Shown here: piece after piece, positions 1 through 9,328 of the stretch
Layout: the number at the start of each line of letters is the position of its first letter
How positions within the stretch are numbered: the stretch's first letter is position 1
Source: an uncultured Acetatifactor sp.
GTDB taxonomy: Bacteria > Bacillota > Clostridia > Lachnospirales > Lachnospiraceae
NCBI GenBank assembly: GCA_910578185.1
Contig: CAJTPN010000016.1
Location: forward strand, 8,379 to 72,378
Length of the DNA stretch: 64,000 bases
Direction: 5' to 3'
Made by a program: the position numbers and the translations under genes
The notes under the pieces: generated by a model
Database searches by the model: none
What the model was told of the DNA's origin: nothing
The model's input: only the letters and a program-made list of their open reading frames with translations

Positions 1-375
1 CTGCTTCCTGTTGGCAACACCTGCCGTATCAAGGGTACCACGAATAATGTGGTATCTCGTACCGGGCAGATCCTTTACTCTGCCGCCGCGGATCAGCACC
101 ACGCTGTGCTCCTGCAGATTGTGTCCTTCACCGGGAATATAGCTTGTAACCTCGATTCCGTTGGAGAGACGCACTCTGGCAATCTTTCTAAGCGCTGAGT
201 TAGGCTTCTTAGGAGTGGTTGTCTTCACAGCGGTACATACGCCACGCTTCTGGGGTGCGGATGCATCCGTAGCCTTTTTGTGCAGAGAGTTGTATCCTTT
301 CTGCAGTGCCGGTGCTGTGGACTTCTTTGCTGAAGTCTGACGTCCTTTTCTTACTAACTGGTTAAATGTTGGCAT
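1..375 (-). CDS. rpsL: 30S ribosomal protein S12, 3' end cut by window edge
   Basis: S12 of the small ribosomal subunit, part of the decoding centre. Reverse translation from the ATG at 373-375 gives MPTFNQLVRKGRQ and continues through the conserved TPKKPNSALRK and RGGRVKDLPG segments; 125 codons are visible and the C-terminus lies beyond base 1. The two lysines that are commonly mutated in streptomycin resistance (in PKKPN and RVKDLPG) are both wild type. The start is preceded by an AGGTGAAA-type ribosome site. A perfect-consensus promoter lies about 100 nt upstream, so this is probably the first gene of a str-type operon (rpsL-rpsG-fusA, inferred; outside the window). Confidence 0.97.
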   Translation of the reverse strand, partial: MPTFNQLVRKGRQTSAKKSTAPALQKGYNSLHKKATDASAPQKRGVCTAVKTTTPKKPNSALRKIARVRLSNGIEVTSYIPGEGHNLQEHSVVLIRGGRVKDLPGTRYHIIRGTLDTAGVANRKQ

Positions 376-478
376 TCTGTTTCACCTCTTCCTGAAATTT
401 AATATTATTGTTAACCGTGTATATGCCGCTATCCGTCAAATTCCTCCGAAAATAGCACATCCACACACACGCTATATC

Positions 479-507
479 ATTATAGTCGGTAATGGATGTG
501 CTGTCAA
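479..507 (-). promoter_or_regulatory. Vegetative (sigma-A) promoter of rpsL
   Basis: On the minus strand TTGACA (502-507) and TATAAT (479-484) are separated by exactly 17 nt, a perfect consensus match. It lies in the 191-nt gap between the J-domain gene and rpsL and points at rpsL, as expected for a strongly expressed ribosomal operon. Confidence 0.85.
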
Positions 508-566
508 CATTTTTTTATGAAAAAGTTGTTTCAGGTAATGTCTCAGACGGTTGTATAACAGCTCCG

Positions 567-1853
567 TCATGCTCCCTCTTTGCCCAGGCAGTCTTTAAGC
601 GTTTCATACTCCGCCTGGATCGCCTTAAAGGTTTCCTCGTCTCCGGCTTCATTGTCCGGATGATAGGTCTTGCAGAGCGCTTTATAGCGCTTCTCCAGCT
701 TTGCCTCAGTACTGCATCCAACAAAAAAACTCCGGACGGGTTCGCTCTGCATCTGTCTGTCCCGGAGCTTTTCGCAACGCTTTCTGACAGACTGCTTTAA
801 ATTGTCGGCCTCTTTGATCTTTCCAATGATTCTATCAAAAGCCTCCATAGGCACACCCTCGTCGTATTCTCTCAGTCTCTCGGAGATCTCCTGCATAATC
901 CCCACATACTCTCCCAGATCAGACCGCAGAAGATAGTCCTCGGTGGCATCTATGACCGGCGTTGTTTCCCCGATGAAATCTTCAAATGACTCCATATGGT
1001 TTTCCAGAAGTTCCATCGCTTCCTTACACCGACGGCTCCGTTCATCTCCTTCTGTATCCGTCACTGACTCCATCCGCACCTCCTGCCACTGATCCTTCAA
1101 ATTCCTGGCAAAGGCATCATAATGAGAGGTGGAAAAGGACATCTCCATTCCCCATTCGTTCCATTCCAGCCCAAGCGAAATCAAAATGGCAGAAATTCCC
1201 AGTACAAACACCACATACAAAGCCACTCCATATACAATTTCAAACGTAGGGAACATCTTCATATATTGAAGAAGCCCCATGCCAAACACATCCGTCACCT
1301 GTACATGCAACAGATACACGCCGCCCACTATGATCACCAGACTGAGTACTGCCAAAAGTTTCAGCGCATGTGTCACCAAAAGGATCAAAGACCGATTCAC
1401 CAGTCGTACAATGGTAAATATCAGACAGGCCAGACCATAAAGGAGGGAAGTACCTCCCTCTCTCACTTCCTCATAATCCGTTTTGCACTTATGGTAAAGG
1501 AAAGTATAACCTGAATATAACACGGAATAAATACCTTCCAGAATACCTATCACCACATTGATCACCGCCATAATAACTGCGGAAGCTAAAGAAAGCATCA
1601 GGAATATTAGTGCGGAAAAAACACCTCCCAAAACAATACACACAATCACCAGCATGATAACTTCCATGGACTGACCAAAATCCCTTGCTATTTCAAATAC
1701 AGCAGCAACTGCCAACACAATCAGAAAAATCCCTGTGATTGCAACCGCCTTCTTCAGTGCTTTAGCAGCCATCTGCGCCGCCGTCGCCAACAGAAATAAC
1801 GGAAGCGCAAACAATGCCAGTATATTTATCTTTAATATTTTAACAACCTTCAT
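567..1853 (-). CDS. Polytopic membrane protein with C-terminal J-domain
   Basis: A 428-residue protein. The N-terminal 250 or so residues hold about six to eight hydrophobic segments; the middle is charged and helical; the last 50 residues form a DnaJ-like J-domain with the HPD motif in KTYHPDN (about residues 398-400) followed by a typical helix IV. J-domains stimulate the ATPase of Hsp70/DnaK, so it may recruit DnaK to the membrane (inference). The start at 1853 is preferred because AGGGGGTAAGG lies just upstream; longer in-frame starts overlap the upstream lipoprotein gene. No zinc-finger or Gly/Phe region of true DnaJ is present, and the membrane part is not a family I recognise. It follows the lipoprotein gene by 85 nt and is probably cotranscribed. 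Confidence 0.75.
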   Translation of the reverse strand: MKVVKILKINILALFALPLFLLATAAQMAAKALKKAVAITGIFLIVLAVAAVFEIARDFGQSMEVIMLVIVCIVLGGVFSALIFLMLSLASAVIMAVINVVIGILEGIYSVLYSGYTFLYHKCKTDYEEVREGGTSLLYGLACLIFTIVRLVNRSLILLVTHALKLLAVLSLVIIVGGVYLLHVQVTDVFGMGLLQYMKMFPTFEIVYGVALYVVFVLGISAILISLGLEWNEWGMEMSFSTSHYDAFARNLKDQWQEVRMESVTDTEGDERSRRCKEAMELLENHMESFEDFIGETTPVIDATEDYLLRSDLGEYVGIMQEISERLREYDEGVPMEAFDRIIGKIKEADNLKQSVRKRCEKLRDRQMQSEPVRSFFVGCSTEAKLEKRYKALCKTYHPDNEAGDEETFKAIQAEYETLKDCLGKEGA

Positions 1854-1938
1854 CCTTACCCCCTGCATATCGCCCGGGCTGAACCCGCAGCATTGCGCCA
1901 TTCGACAATTCAAAAAGCAATCTCTTTTTCCTGCCTGA

Positions 1939-2850
1939 TTATTCAAACGCCGCAAACGAATATGTAATTTGAACAATCTCTTTTCCGTTGGAACTGCATT
2001 TTACGGTAATTTTATCCCCTGACTCAGGATCCAGATAAACAGCCCCTGTCTGATCCAAACCCACGCCGTACAGGATGGAACCCGTCATAGACTGGGGCGT
2101 ACCATAACTGCCCTTTTCCTTATGAACCACATCCAAAAAAGAAGTCCCCACCATAACGCCTCCCGGCAGCACCGCATTTACACTGTTAAACGTGACAGAT
2201 TGAATCACACATTCGCTTGCCGGAAGCGGTTGATCCGTCTCATTCATCACAACAATCCCTATCTTATCCTCCCCATTCCCAATGATGGCCTGCTGGTATG
2301 GGGGCACTGGCTGTTCATATGTAAATTCCACATAATTTCTGATGTCCCTTATGGCAATCAATTCACCTTTCCACTGTACCATACGGGAAAACCTGTCTTG
2401 CAGCAGGATTTCCTCCGAGGGCTCCATCCATTGAATATCCCTGGCAAGAGCCTGGGGATCCGTCACATACAACGACAGATCATTAGATTTATCCGTTCCA
2501 ACCTCCAGGGCATTCTCCCTTGCCTGGACTTTAAAATGCAAAAAGGAAGGCATTACAGACACATATCTCACCTGGTAAATTCCGGGATTCAGCATGGCCT
2601 CCTGCCGAAACCCGTTTTCTCTACTCAAATTAATCGCATAGGATCTGTCTTTCACCTGATTCCAGAGATGTACCTCTATTTCCAGCTTTTCTCTCATATC
2701 CTCTCTAAGGGTCGTAAATTCCTCCGGCACATCCTCAAGTTCGATCACACAGGCTATGTTTCCTTCATCCAACCTGCCATTATTTGTACAGCCCGTCAAA
2801 AACGCCGTGCACAACAGCAGCAGGAGCCCCCACCTCATAATCATCTTCAT
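1939..2850 (-). CDS. Putative lipoprotein of unknown function
   Basis: About 303 residues. The N-terminus is a classic lipoprotein signal: Lys/Arg residues, a Leu-rich core, and the lipobox LTGC followed by TNNGR, so the mature protein should be lipid-anchored outside the membrane. The rest is mostly beta-type sequence with many acidic residues, and no known domain was recognised. Two close ATG codons (2856 and 2850) are possible; the GAGGG ribosome site is better spaced for 2850. It lies 51 nt after the RfbD-like gene and before the membrane J-domain gene, all on one strand. Confidence 0.7.
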   Translation of the reverse strand: MKMIMRWGLLLLLCTAFLTGCTNNGRLDEGNIACVIELEDVPEEFTTLREDMREKLEIEVHLWNQVKDRSYAINLSRENGFRQEAMLNPGIYQVRYVSVMPSFLHFKVQARENALEVGTDKSNDLSLYVTDPQALARDIQWMEPSEEILLQDRFSRMVQWKGELIAIRDIRNYVEFTYEQPVPPYQQAIIGNGEDKIGIVVMNETDQPLPASECVIQSVTFNSVNAVLPGGVMVGTSFLDVVHKEKGSYGTPQSMTGSILYGVGLDQTGAVYLDPESGDKITVKCSSNGKEIVQITYSFAAFE

Positions 2851-2901
2851 CCGCATTTCCCTCTAATTATTTTCTTCCTTCGGAACAAATCCAAATATAT
2901 T

Positions 2902-3759
2902 TCAGATAAATTTCTGTTCCCGCAAAATGGCCACATATCTCTTAAGCGCATCCTGCCATACCGGAAGCATCTGAAAACCGTTGTCCGTAAGTTTACCGTT
3001 GTCCATACGACTATTGGCAGGACGCTTGGCTTTGGCCGCATACTCCGCGCTGCTCACCGGCGCCACTTCCATGGTGATCCCCGCCTCTTCAAAAATGGCG
3101 CAGGCAAAATCGTACCAGGAGCAGACCCCTTCGTTTGTGGCATGATAGATACCATATTTATCCGTGACAATCATATCCGCCAGAAGCTTTGCCAGATCAA
3201 AAGTGTATGTGGGCGAACCGAACTGATCATTTACTACCGTGATCCTTTTATGATTTTTGGATAAGTTCAGCATGGTCTTGATAAAATTTTTACCGTTAAC
3301 TCCAAATGCCCATGCAATGCGGACAATAAAGTATTTTTCCAATACCTCCTTCACCGCAAGTTCCCCTTCATATTTTGTCCGTCCATATACGCTCTGGGGA
3401 TCGCAGACGTCATCCGGTTTCCAAAAATGCTCCCCTTCTCCGCTGAACACATAATCCGTACTGATATACAGCATCTTGATATCCAGTTCCCTGCAAACTT
3501 TTGCAATGTTCCGGGAACCATCCACATTCACTCTGCGGCAGACAGCCTCATTATCCTCCGCAGCATCCACCGCCGTATATGCTGCACAGTGAATCACCGC
3601 ATCCGGATTCGTCTCCCTGAGCACGCTGTTCACGCTCTCCGCATCTGTGATATCCATTTCGTCGATGTCCACCCCCACCGCTTCCATCCCCCGCGCGGTC
3701 AACTCATTCACTACATCGTAACCCAACTGTCCTTTTACTCCCGTCACAAGAACCTTCAT
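2902..3759 (-). CDS. rfbD: dTDP-4-dehydrorhamnose reductase-like SDR (RfbD family)
   Basis: About 285 residues, starting with the Rossmann motif VTGVKGQLGYDV, with the SDR active-site pair in STDYVF and VYGRTKYEGE (Tyr-x3-Lys) and the RfbD-type C-terminal substrate region. RfbD enzymes reduce dTDP-4-keto-6-deoxy-L-mannose to dTDP-L-rhamnose using NAD(P)H. The rfbA/B/C partners are not in the window, so the exact substrate is inferred from family alone. Start 3759 matches homologues; an ATG at 3771 closer to a GGAAAGG site is possible. It lies downstream of UDP-glucose dehydrogenase, which suggests a small nucleotide-sugar unit. Confidence 0.82.
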   Translation of the reverse strand: MKVLVTGVKGQLGYDVVNELTARGMEAVGVDIDEMDITDAESVNSVLRETNPDAVIHCAAYTAVDAAEDNEAVCRRVNVDGSRNIAKVCRELDIKMLYISTDYVFSGEGEHFWKPDDVCDPQSVYGRTKYEGELAVKEVLEKYFIVRIAWAFGVNGKNFIKTMLNLSKNHKRITVVNDQFGSPTYTFDLAKLLADMIVTDKYGIYHATNEGVCSWYDFACAIFEEAGITMEVAPVSSAEYAAKAKRPANSRMDNGKLTDNGFQMLPVWQDALKRYVAILREQKFI

Positions 3760-3949
3760 ATTTATATCCATACCTTTCCGCCGCCTGCATCTTATATGCT
3801 GCAGGCGTACTTTTATATATAATTTATCGTTCAAGCGTCATCTAAATCGTTTTACGGCAAGTCTCCCTAAGCCGACGACTCCACCCCTACGAAAGTACGG
3901 AGCTTTCATTTAATTCATACCCACAAAAAAGACAAATTCCATAATCTCC

Positions 3950-5182
3950 TCAATCCCTGAAATACAAGTCCCTGGTGTATACTTTATCTAATACGTCTTC
4001 CAGATCTTGATGATATCGGTTGGCCACAATCACCTTGGAAATCTTCTTAAATTCTTCCAGGTTCCTGATAACTCTGCTCCCGAAAAATTCTTCCTTCGCC
4101 AGGGATGGCTCGTACAACACCACCTCCGCGCCCTTTGCCTTTAAGCGCTTCATAACTCCCTGAACGCTGGACTGTCTGAAATTGTCCGAACCGTTTTTCA
4201 TAATCAGCCGGTAAATCCCTATCACAACCGGTTTGCCGGAAATTCCGCCCCTGCCCCCGTCGCCTTCAAAGTACCCTGCCTTCTCCAAGATCCGTTCCGC
4301 AATAAAGTCTTTTCTGGTGCTGTTTGCCTCCACCACCGCATGAATGATATTTTCCGGCACGTTGGAATAATTTGCCAACAGCTGCTTGGTATCCTTGGGC
4401 AAACAATATCCGCCATAACCAAAGGAAGGATTGTTATAGTGGGAACCAATCCTGGGATCATACCCGATTCCCTCAATAATATTTTTGGTATTTAAGCCCC
4501 GTATCTCCGCATAGGTGTCCAATTCGTTAAAGAAGCTGACGCGCAATGCCAGATAGGTATTGGCAAACAGCTTCACTGCTTCCGCCTCCGCCGGTTCCAT
4601 GATCAGGCTGGGAATATCCTCCTTGATTGCCCCCTGCTTCAGCATCTCTACGAAACGCTCTGCCATAGCTGCCGCTTCCCGGTTTGCCTGATTCACGCCT
4701 ACAATAATCCTTGTTGGGTACAAATTATCATAAAGAGCATGTCCCTCCCGCAAAAATTCCGGTGAAAAGAGAATCCTGTTCGTATTGTATTTTTTGCTTA
4801 CTTTTTCAATATAGCCCACTGGTATCGTACTTTTAATGACGATAAATACCTCTGGATTCACCTTGCGCGCCAGCTCTATCACCGCCTCCACGGAACTGGT
4901 ATCAAAGAAATTCTGCTTTGGATCATAATTGGTCTGTGTGGCGATCACTACAAGCTCCGCCTGTTGGTACGCTTCCTGGCCGTCTGTCGTCGCCTTTAAA
5001 TGCAGCTCCTTCTTAGTCAAGTATTCCGAAATCTCCCGATCCTGGATGGGAGATTCCCCCCGATTAATCATATCCACCTTTTCCCGGATTACATCAACGC
5101 CCGTCACATCGTGATATTGTGACAACAAAATCGCATTGGCCAGCCCCACATAACCCCCCACGCCTGCTATCGCTATCTTCAT
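3950..5182 (-). CDS. ugd: UDP-glucose 6-dehydrogenase
   Basis: Oxidises UDP-glucose to UDP-glucuronate with NAD. The 410-residue protein begins with the dinucleotide-binding motif AGVGGYVGLA. It carries the PEFLREG motif (about 141-147), the catalytic Lys in EAVKLFANTYLA and the catalytic Cys260 in GYGGYCLPKD. Length fits the short bacterial (about 390-410 aa) class. The start has a GGGAG ribosome site. Its product could feed the UDP-glucuronate 4-epimerase-like gene near 39 kb (inference). It lies downstream of rpoC without a strong terminator between them, an unusual location between the rpoBC and rpsL units. Confidence 0.93.
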   Translation of the reverse strand: MKIAIAGVGGYVGLANAILLSQYHDVTGVDVIREKVDMINRGESPIQDREISEYLTKKELHLKATTDGQEAYQQAELVVIATQTNYDPKQNFFDTSSVEAVIELARKVNPEVFIVIKSTIPVGYIEKVSKKYNTNRILFSPEFLREGHALYDNLYPTRIIVGVNQANREAAAMAERFVEMLKQGAIKEDIPSLIMEPAEAEAVKLFANTYLALRVSFFNELDTYAEIRGLNTKNIIEGIGYDPRIGSHYNNPSFGYGGYCLPKDTKQLLANYSNVPENIIHAVVEANSTRKDFIAERILEKAGYFEGDGGRGGISGKPVVIGIYRLIMKNGSDNFRQSSVQGVMKRLKAKGAEVVLYEPSLAKEEFFGSRVIRNLEEFKKISKVIVANRYHQDLEDVLDKVYTRDLYFRD

Positions 5183-5510
5183 ATATTCATTCTCCCACCT
5201 GTTCCCTGTATCCTGTCAGTCGTCAGCAACTCAGTCCGTCAGCGGACTCCCCTTCCGGCTCCTGATTTCTTTCTCCAAAACAAAAAGGGCGTGCCTTGAA
5301 AATCTATCTTCCGAATACCCATCTCCTGCCCCGTAAACCGTTACATCCGAACAGGAATCGTTGGAACAACCTCCTGTCCGTAAGAAACATCATACAAAGC
5401 ATGACACAGCATCCCACACCATACATGGCGGAAAGCAATTTTCAAACACGCCCCTGAAATACACTGTTATCAGTTAAATAGCTTTTTTCATTGAGCCACT
5501 ACGTTACTTT
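5183..5510. other. Intergenic stretch between rpoC and ugd
   Basis: 328 nt without a convincing gene. It holds a short hairpin AGTCCG-TCAG-CGGACT at 5233-5248, a weak AAGG/CCTT stem followed by a T-rich run near 5282-5298 on the minus strand (possible poor terminator), and a weak minus-strand promoter-like pair TTGAAA (5440-5445) / TATGGT (5418-5423) with 16-nt spacing that could serve ugd. None of these is strong. Confidence 0.4.
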
Positions 5511-8500
5511 TCATTCCGCACTTCCTGCGGTGACAATGGTTTCTGGACTTCCTTCCGCATCTTCGTCAGCTTCATCCTCATCGTCCATCTGGTCTTCATC
5601 GTCTATCTCTTCCGTATCGGAAAACGCGCCCATAGCATCATATTCATCCTCTGCGGCATATTCTTCCGTTTCGTCCTCAATCTCAACTTCAGGCAGATTC
5701 TCCACGCCCTCGTCAAAGCTGATCTCGCTTTCCATGTCAAGTTCCTTCTCATCGGTGCTCAACTTGGTATTGCGATACCGTTTCATACCCGTACCTACCG
5801 GAATCAGCTTACCGATAATGACATTCTCCTTCAGACCAATCAGACTGTCTACCTTACCCTTGATCGCAGCTTCCGTCAAAACCTTGGTAGTTTCCTGGAA
5901 GGACGCCGCCGACAGGAAGGAATTCGTGGCCAATGCCGCCTTGGTAATTCCAAGTAATACCTGCTTGCCATCCGCAGGCTCCTTCCCTTCCCCAATGAGA
6001 GATTCATTTATATCCTCATAATCCAGCACGTCTATCAACGTACCCGGCAGATATTCGGAATCGCCGTTTGTTTCGATCCGGACCTTTTTAAGCATCTGGC
6101 GGACAATCACTTCAATGTGCTTATCCGCAATATCCACGCCTTGCAGGCGGTATACCCTCTGGACTTCCCGCAGCATATAATCCTGTACCGCGCGAATCCC
6201 CTTGATTTTTAACAGGTCGTGAGGATTTACGCTACCTTCCGTCAACTCGTCTCCTGCTTCCAGCACCTGACCGTCCATCACCTTGATGCGGGAGCCGTAA
6301 GGAATCAGATATGCCTTGGATTCTCCCGTCTCGTCGTTGGTAATGACCACCTCACGCTTTTTCTTGGTATCCCTCAGCTCTGCTCTGCCGCCAAACTCCG
6401 CGATAATCGCAAGTCCCTTTGGTTTCCTTGCCTCAAAAAGCTCCTCCACACGGGGAAGACCCTGTGTGATATCATCCCCTGCCACACCGCCGGTATGGAA
6501 GGTTCTCATGGTCAGCTGGGTACCGGGCTCACCGATGGACTGTGCCGCAATGATACCCACTGCCTCGCCCACCTGCACCGCCTCGCCGGTAGCCATGTTG
6601 GCGCCATAGCACTTTGCGCAGATTCCCACATGGGAACGGCAGGTAAGAATGGTACGGATCTTCACTGCTTCGATAGGTTCACCCTTTTCATTCACGCCCA
6701 CACTCAAAATTCTGGCAGCGCGGCTGGGGGTAATCATATGATTGTGCTTTACGATCAGATTTCCATCCCTGTCATAAATATCCTCGCAGGTATATCTGCC
6801 CATGATCCTGTCCTTCAGACTTTCAATGGTTTCCTTGCCGTCCGTAAACGCCTTTACCACCATTCCGGGGATCTCGGCTCTGCCCTCACAGCAATCCACT
6901 TCACGGATACTAAGTTCCTGAGATACGTCCACCATTCGCCTGGTCAAATAACCAGAGTCCGCAGTACGCAGCGCCGTATCGGACAAACCCTTGCGGGCGC
7001 CGTGAGCTGACATGAAATACTCCAACACATCCAAACCCTCACGGAAATTGGACTTGATAGGCAACTCAATGGTACGTCCCGTCGTATCGGCCATAAGTCC
7101 ACGCATACCTGCAAGCTGCTTGATCTGCTGATTGGAACCACGGGCGCCGGAATCCGCCATCATATAGATATTATTATATTTATCCAGACCTGACAGCAAA
7201 ACCTCCGTCAGCTCTTTATCCGTCTCGTTCCAGGTCTCCACTACGGCTCGGTATCTCTCTTCCTCCGTAATCAGTCCACGGCGGAAGTTGGCAGAAATCT
7301 TATCCACCGTTGCCTGCGCCTCCGCCAGCATCTCCGGCTTTCTGGCAGGCACGGTCATATCCGAAATGGACACGGTCATAGCCGCTCTGGTAGAATACTT
7401 GTATCCGATGGACTTCACATCATCCAGCACCTCTGCAGTTATGGATGCACCATGGGTATTGATAACCTTCTCCAGAATCTGCTTCAATCCCTTCTTATCC
7501 ACATGAAAGTCAACTTCCGGTTTCAGAAAATTCTCCGGGATGCTCCTGTCTACAAAACCCAAATCCTGGGGCAGAATCTCATTGAAGATAAAACGTCCCA
7601 ACGTAGATTCCACATTCCCCGTGATCTCTTCCCCGTCCACATTTTTCTTGGATACACGCACGGTAATCCTGGAATGGAGCGTACAAGCTTTGTTTTCATA
7701 TGCCAGAATGGCCTCGTTTACATTGCGGAAAAACTTCCCCTCGCCCAATGCCCCGGGCCTCTCCTGGGTCAGATAATAGATGCCCAGCACCATATCCTGC
7801 GACGGCACTGCCACAGGGCCGCCGTCGGAAGGCTTTAACAGGTTATTGGGGGACAGCAGAAGGAACCTGCATTCCGCCTGGGCCTCCACGGACAGCGGCA
7901 GATGAACCGCCATCTGATCGCCGTCAAAATCCGCGTTAAATGCCGTACAAACCAAAGGGTGCAGTTTGATTGCCTTACCTTCCACCAAAATCGGCTCAAA
8001 TGCCTGAATGCCCAGCCTGTGCAGCGTAGGGGCACGATTCAGCATTACGGGATGTTCCTTGATCACTTCTTCCAGCACATCCCATACCTGGGTATCCATT
8101 TTATCCACCAGTTTCTTGGCGTTCTTAATATTCTGGCTGATCTGTTTTGCCACCAGCTCCTTCATCACAAAGGGCTTGAACAGCTCGATGGCCATCTCCT
8201 TGGGCAGACCGCACTGATAAATCTTTAATTCCGGTCCCACCACGATAACGGAACGTCCGGAATAATCCACACGCTTACCCAGCAGGTTCTGGCGGAAACG
8301 TCCTGATTTACCCTTGAGCATATCGGAGAGAGACTTCAGCGCACGATTGCCGGGCCCCGTCACAGGACGCCCTCTTCTGCCGTTGTCAATCAGCGCATCA
8401 ACCGCCTCCTGCAGCATTCTCTTCTCGTTGCGCACGATAATATCCGGCGCTCCCAGCTCCAGCAGTCTCTTCAAACGATTGTTTCTGTTGATGATTCTTC

Positions 8501-9302
8501 TGTAGAGATCATTCAGATCCGAGGTTGCAAAACGGCCGCCGTCCAGCTGAACCATGGGACGGATATCAGGAGGAATCACCGGAATCACATCCATGATCAT
8601 CCACTCAGGCATATTCCCTGATTCACGGAATGCCTCCACCACCTCCAGCCTCTTGATAATACGTGCCCGCTTCTGACCGGAAGAGTCTTTCAGTCCAGCC
8701 TTCAGCTCCTGTGCTTCCGTCTCCAGGTCAATGGCCTGCAGAAGCTCCTTAATGGCCTCCGCTCCCATGCCCACACGGAATTTATTTCCATAAGTTTCCC
8801 TGGCATCCTGATATTCCTTTTCGGACAGGATCTGTTTGTAGTCAAGACCTGTTTCTCCCGGATCCAATACAATATAGGAAGCGAAATAAAGTACTTTCTC
8901 CAGCACCCTTGGAGACAGATCCAGAATCAGTCCCATACGGCTGGGAATCCCTTTAAAATACCAGATATGGGATACCGGAGCGGCAAGCTCAATATGCCCC
9001 ATACGCTCCCTCCGCACACTGGCCTTGGTGACTTCCACACCACACCTGTCGCAGACAACTCCCTTATATCGGATCTTTTTATATTTACCACAATGACACT
9101 CCCAGTCCTTGCTGGGGCCAAAAATCTTCTCACAGAACAAACCGTCCCTCTCGGGCTTCAAAGTCCTGTAATTGATGGTTTCCGGCTTCATCACCTCGCC
9201 ATGAGACCATTCACGGATTTTCTCCGGTGAAGCCAAACCTATCTTAATGGCGTCAAATGTCATGGGTTGGTATGCCATCGCTTCATTTTTTGTTTCTGCC
9301 AT
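5511..9302 (-). CDS. rpoC: DNA-directed RNA polymerase subunit beta'
   Basis: The 1263-residue beta' subunit of RNA polymerase. Visible landmarks are the N-terminal zinc site (CHCGKYK...CDRCGVEV), the catalytic NADFDGDQMAVH motif with the Mg-binding aspartates (about residues 456-464), the bridge-helix/trigger-loop region GARGSNQQIKQLAGMRG, and the second zinc cluster CRSHVGICAKCYG. The large SI3 insert of proteobacteria is absent, as in Firmicutes. The last 70 or so residues form a strongly acidic tail. The start 23 nt after the rpoB stop with an AAGGGAG site is clear. It is cotranscribed with rpoB. Confidence 0.98.
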   Translation of the reverse strand: MAETKNEAMAYQPMTFDAIKIGLASPEKIREWSHGEVMKPETINYRTLKPERDGLFCEKIFGPSKDWECHCGKYKKIRYKGVVCDRCGVEVTKASVRRERMGHIELAAPVSHIWYFKGIPSRMGLILDLSPRVLEKVLYFASYIVLDPGETGLDYKQILSEKEYQDARETYGNKFRVGMGAEAIKELLQAIDLETEAQELKAGLKDSSGQKRARIIKRLEVVEAFRESGNMPEWMIMDVIPVIPPDIRPMVQLDGGRFATSDLNDLYRRIINRNNRLKRLLELGAPDIIVRNEKRMLQEAVDALIDNGRRGRPVTGPGNRALKSLSDMLKGKSGRFRQNLLGKRVDYSGRSVIVVGPELKIYQCGLPKEMAIELFKPFVMKELVAKQISQNIKNAKKLVDKMDTQVWDVLEEVIKEHPVMLNRAPTLHRLGIQAFEPILVEGKAIKLHPLVCTAFNADFDGDQMAVHLPLSVEAQAECRFLLLSPNNLLKPSDGGPVAVPSQDMVLGIYYLTQERPGALGEGKFFRNVNEAILAYENKACTLHSRITVRVSKKNVDGEEITGNVESTLGRFIFNEILPQDLGFVDRSIPENFLKPEVDFHVDKKGLKQILEKVINTHGASITAEVLDDVKSIGYKYSTRAAMTVSISDMTVPARKPEMLAEAQATVDKISANFRRGLITEEERYRAVVETWNETDKELTEVLLSGLDKYNNIYMMADSGARGSNQQIKQLAGMRGLMADTTGRTIELPIKSNFREGLDVLEYFMSAHGARKGLSDTALRTADSGYLTRRMVDVSQELSIREVDCCEGRAEIPGMVVKAFTDGKETIESLKDRIMGRYTCEDIYDRDGNLIVKHNHMITPSRAARILSVGVNEKGEPIEAVKIRTILTCRSHVGICAKCYGANMATGEAVQVGEAVGIIAAQSIGEPGTQLTMRTFHTGGVAGDDITQGLPRVEELFEARKPKGLAIIAEFGGRAELRDTKKKREVVITNDETGESKAYLIPYGSRIKVMDGQVLEAGDELTEGSVNPHDLLKIKGIRAVQDYMLREVQRVYRLQGVDIADKHIEVIVRQMLKKVRIETNGDSEYLPGTLIDVLDYEDINESLIGEGKEPADGKQVLLGITKAALATNSFLSAASFQETTKVLTEAAIKGKVDSLIGLKENVIIGKLIPVGTGMKRYRNTKLSTDEKELDMESEISFDEGVENLPEVEIEDETEEYAAEDEYDAMGAFSDTEEIDDEDQMDDEDEADEDAEGSPETIVTAGSAE

Positions 9303-9328
9303 CTTGGGAACTCCCTTCTATTTTTCTA

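Noticed and set aside
2122..3264. 380-codon plus-strand frame opposite the lipoprotein and RfbD-like genes
   Set aside because: Antisense shadow: rich in His/Arg, no start site, and both minus-strand genes have clear motifs.
5183..5510. Short frame encoding about 23-35 residues between rpoC and ugd
   Set aside because: Too short and without a convincing start to call a gene; kept only as intergenic.
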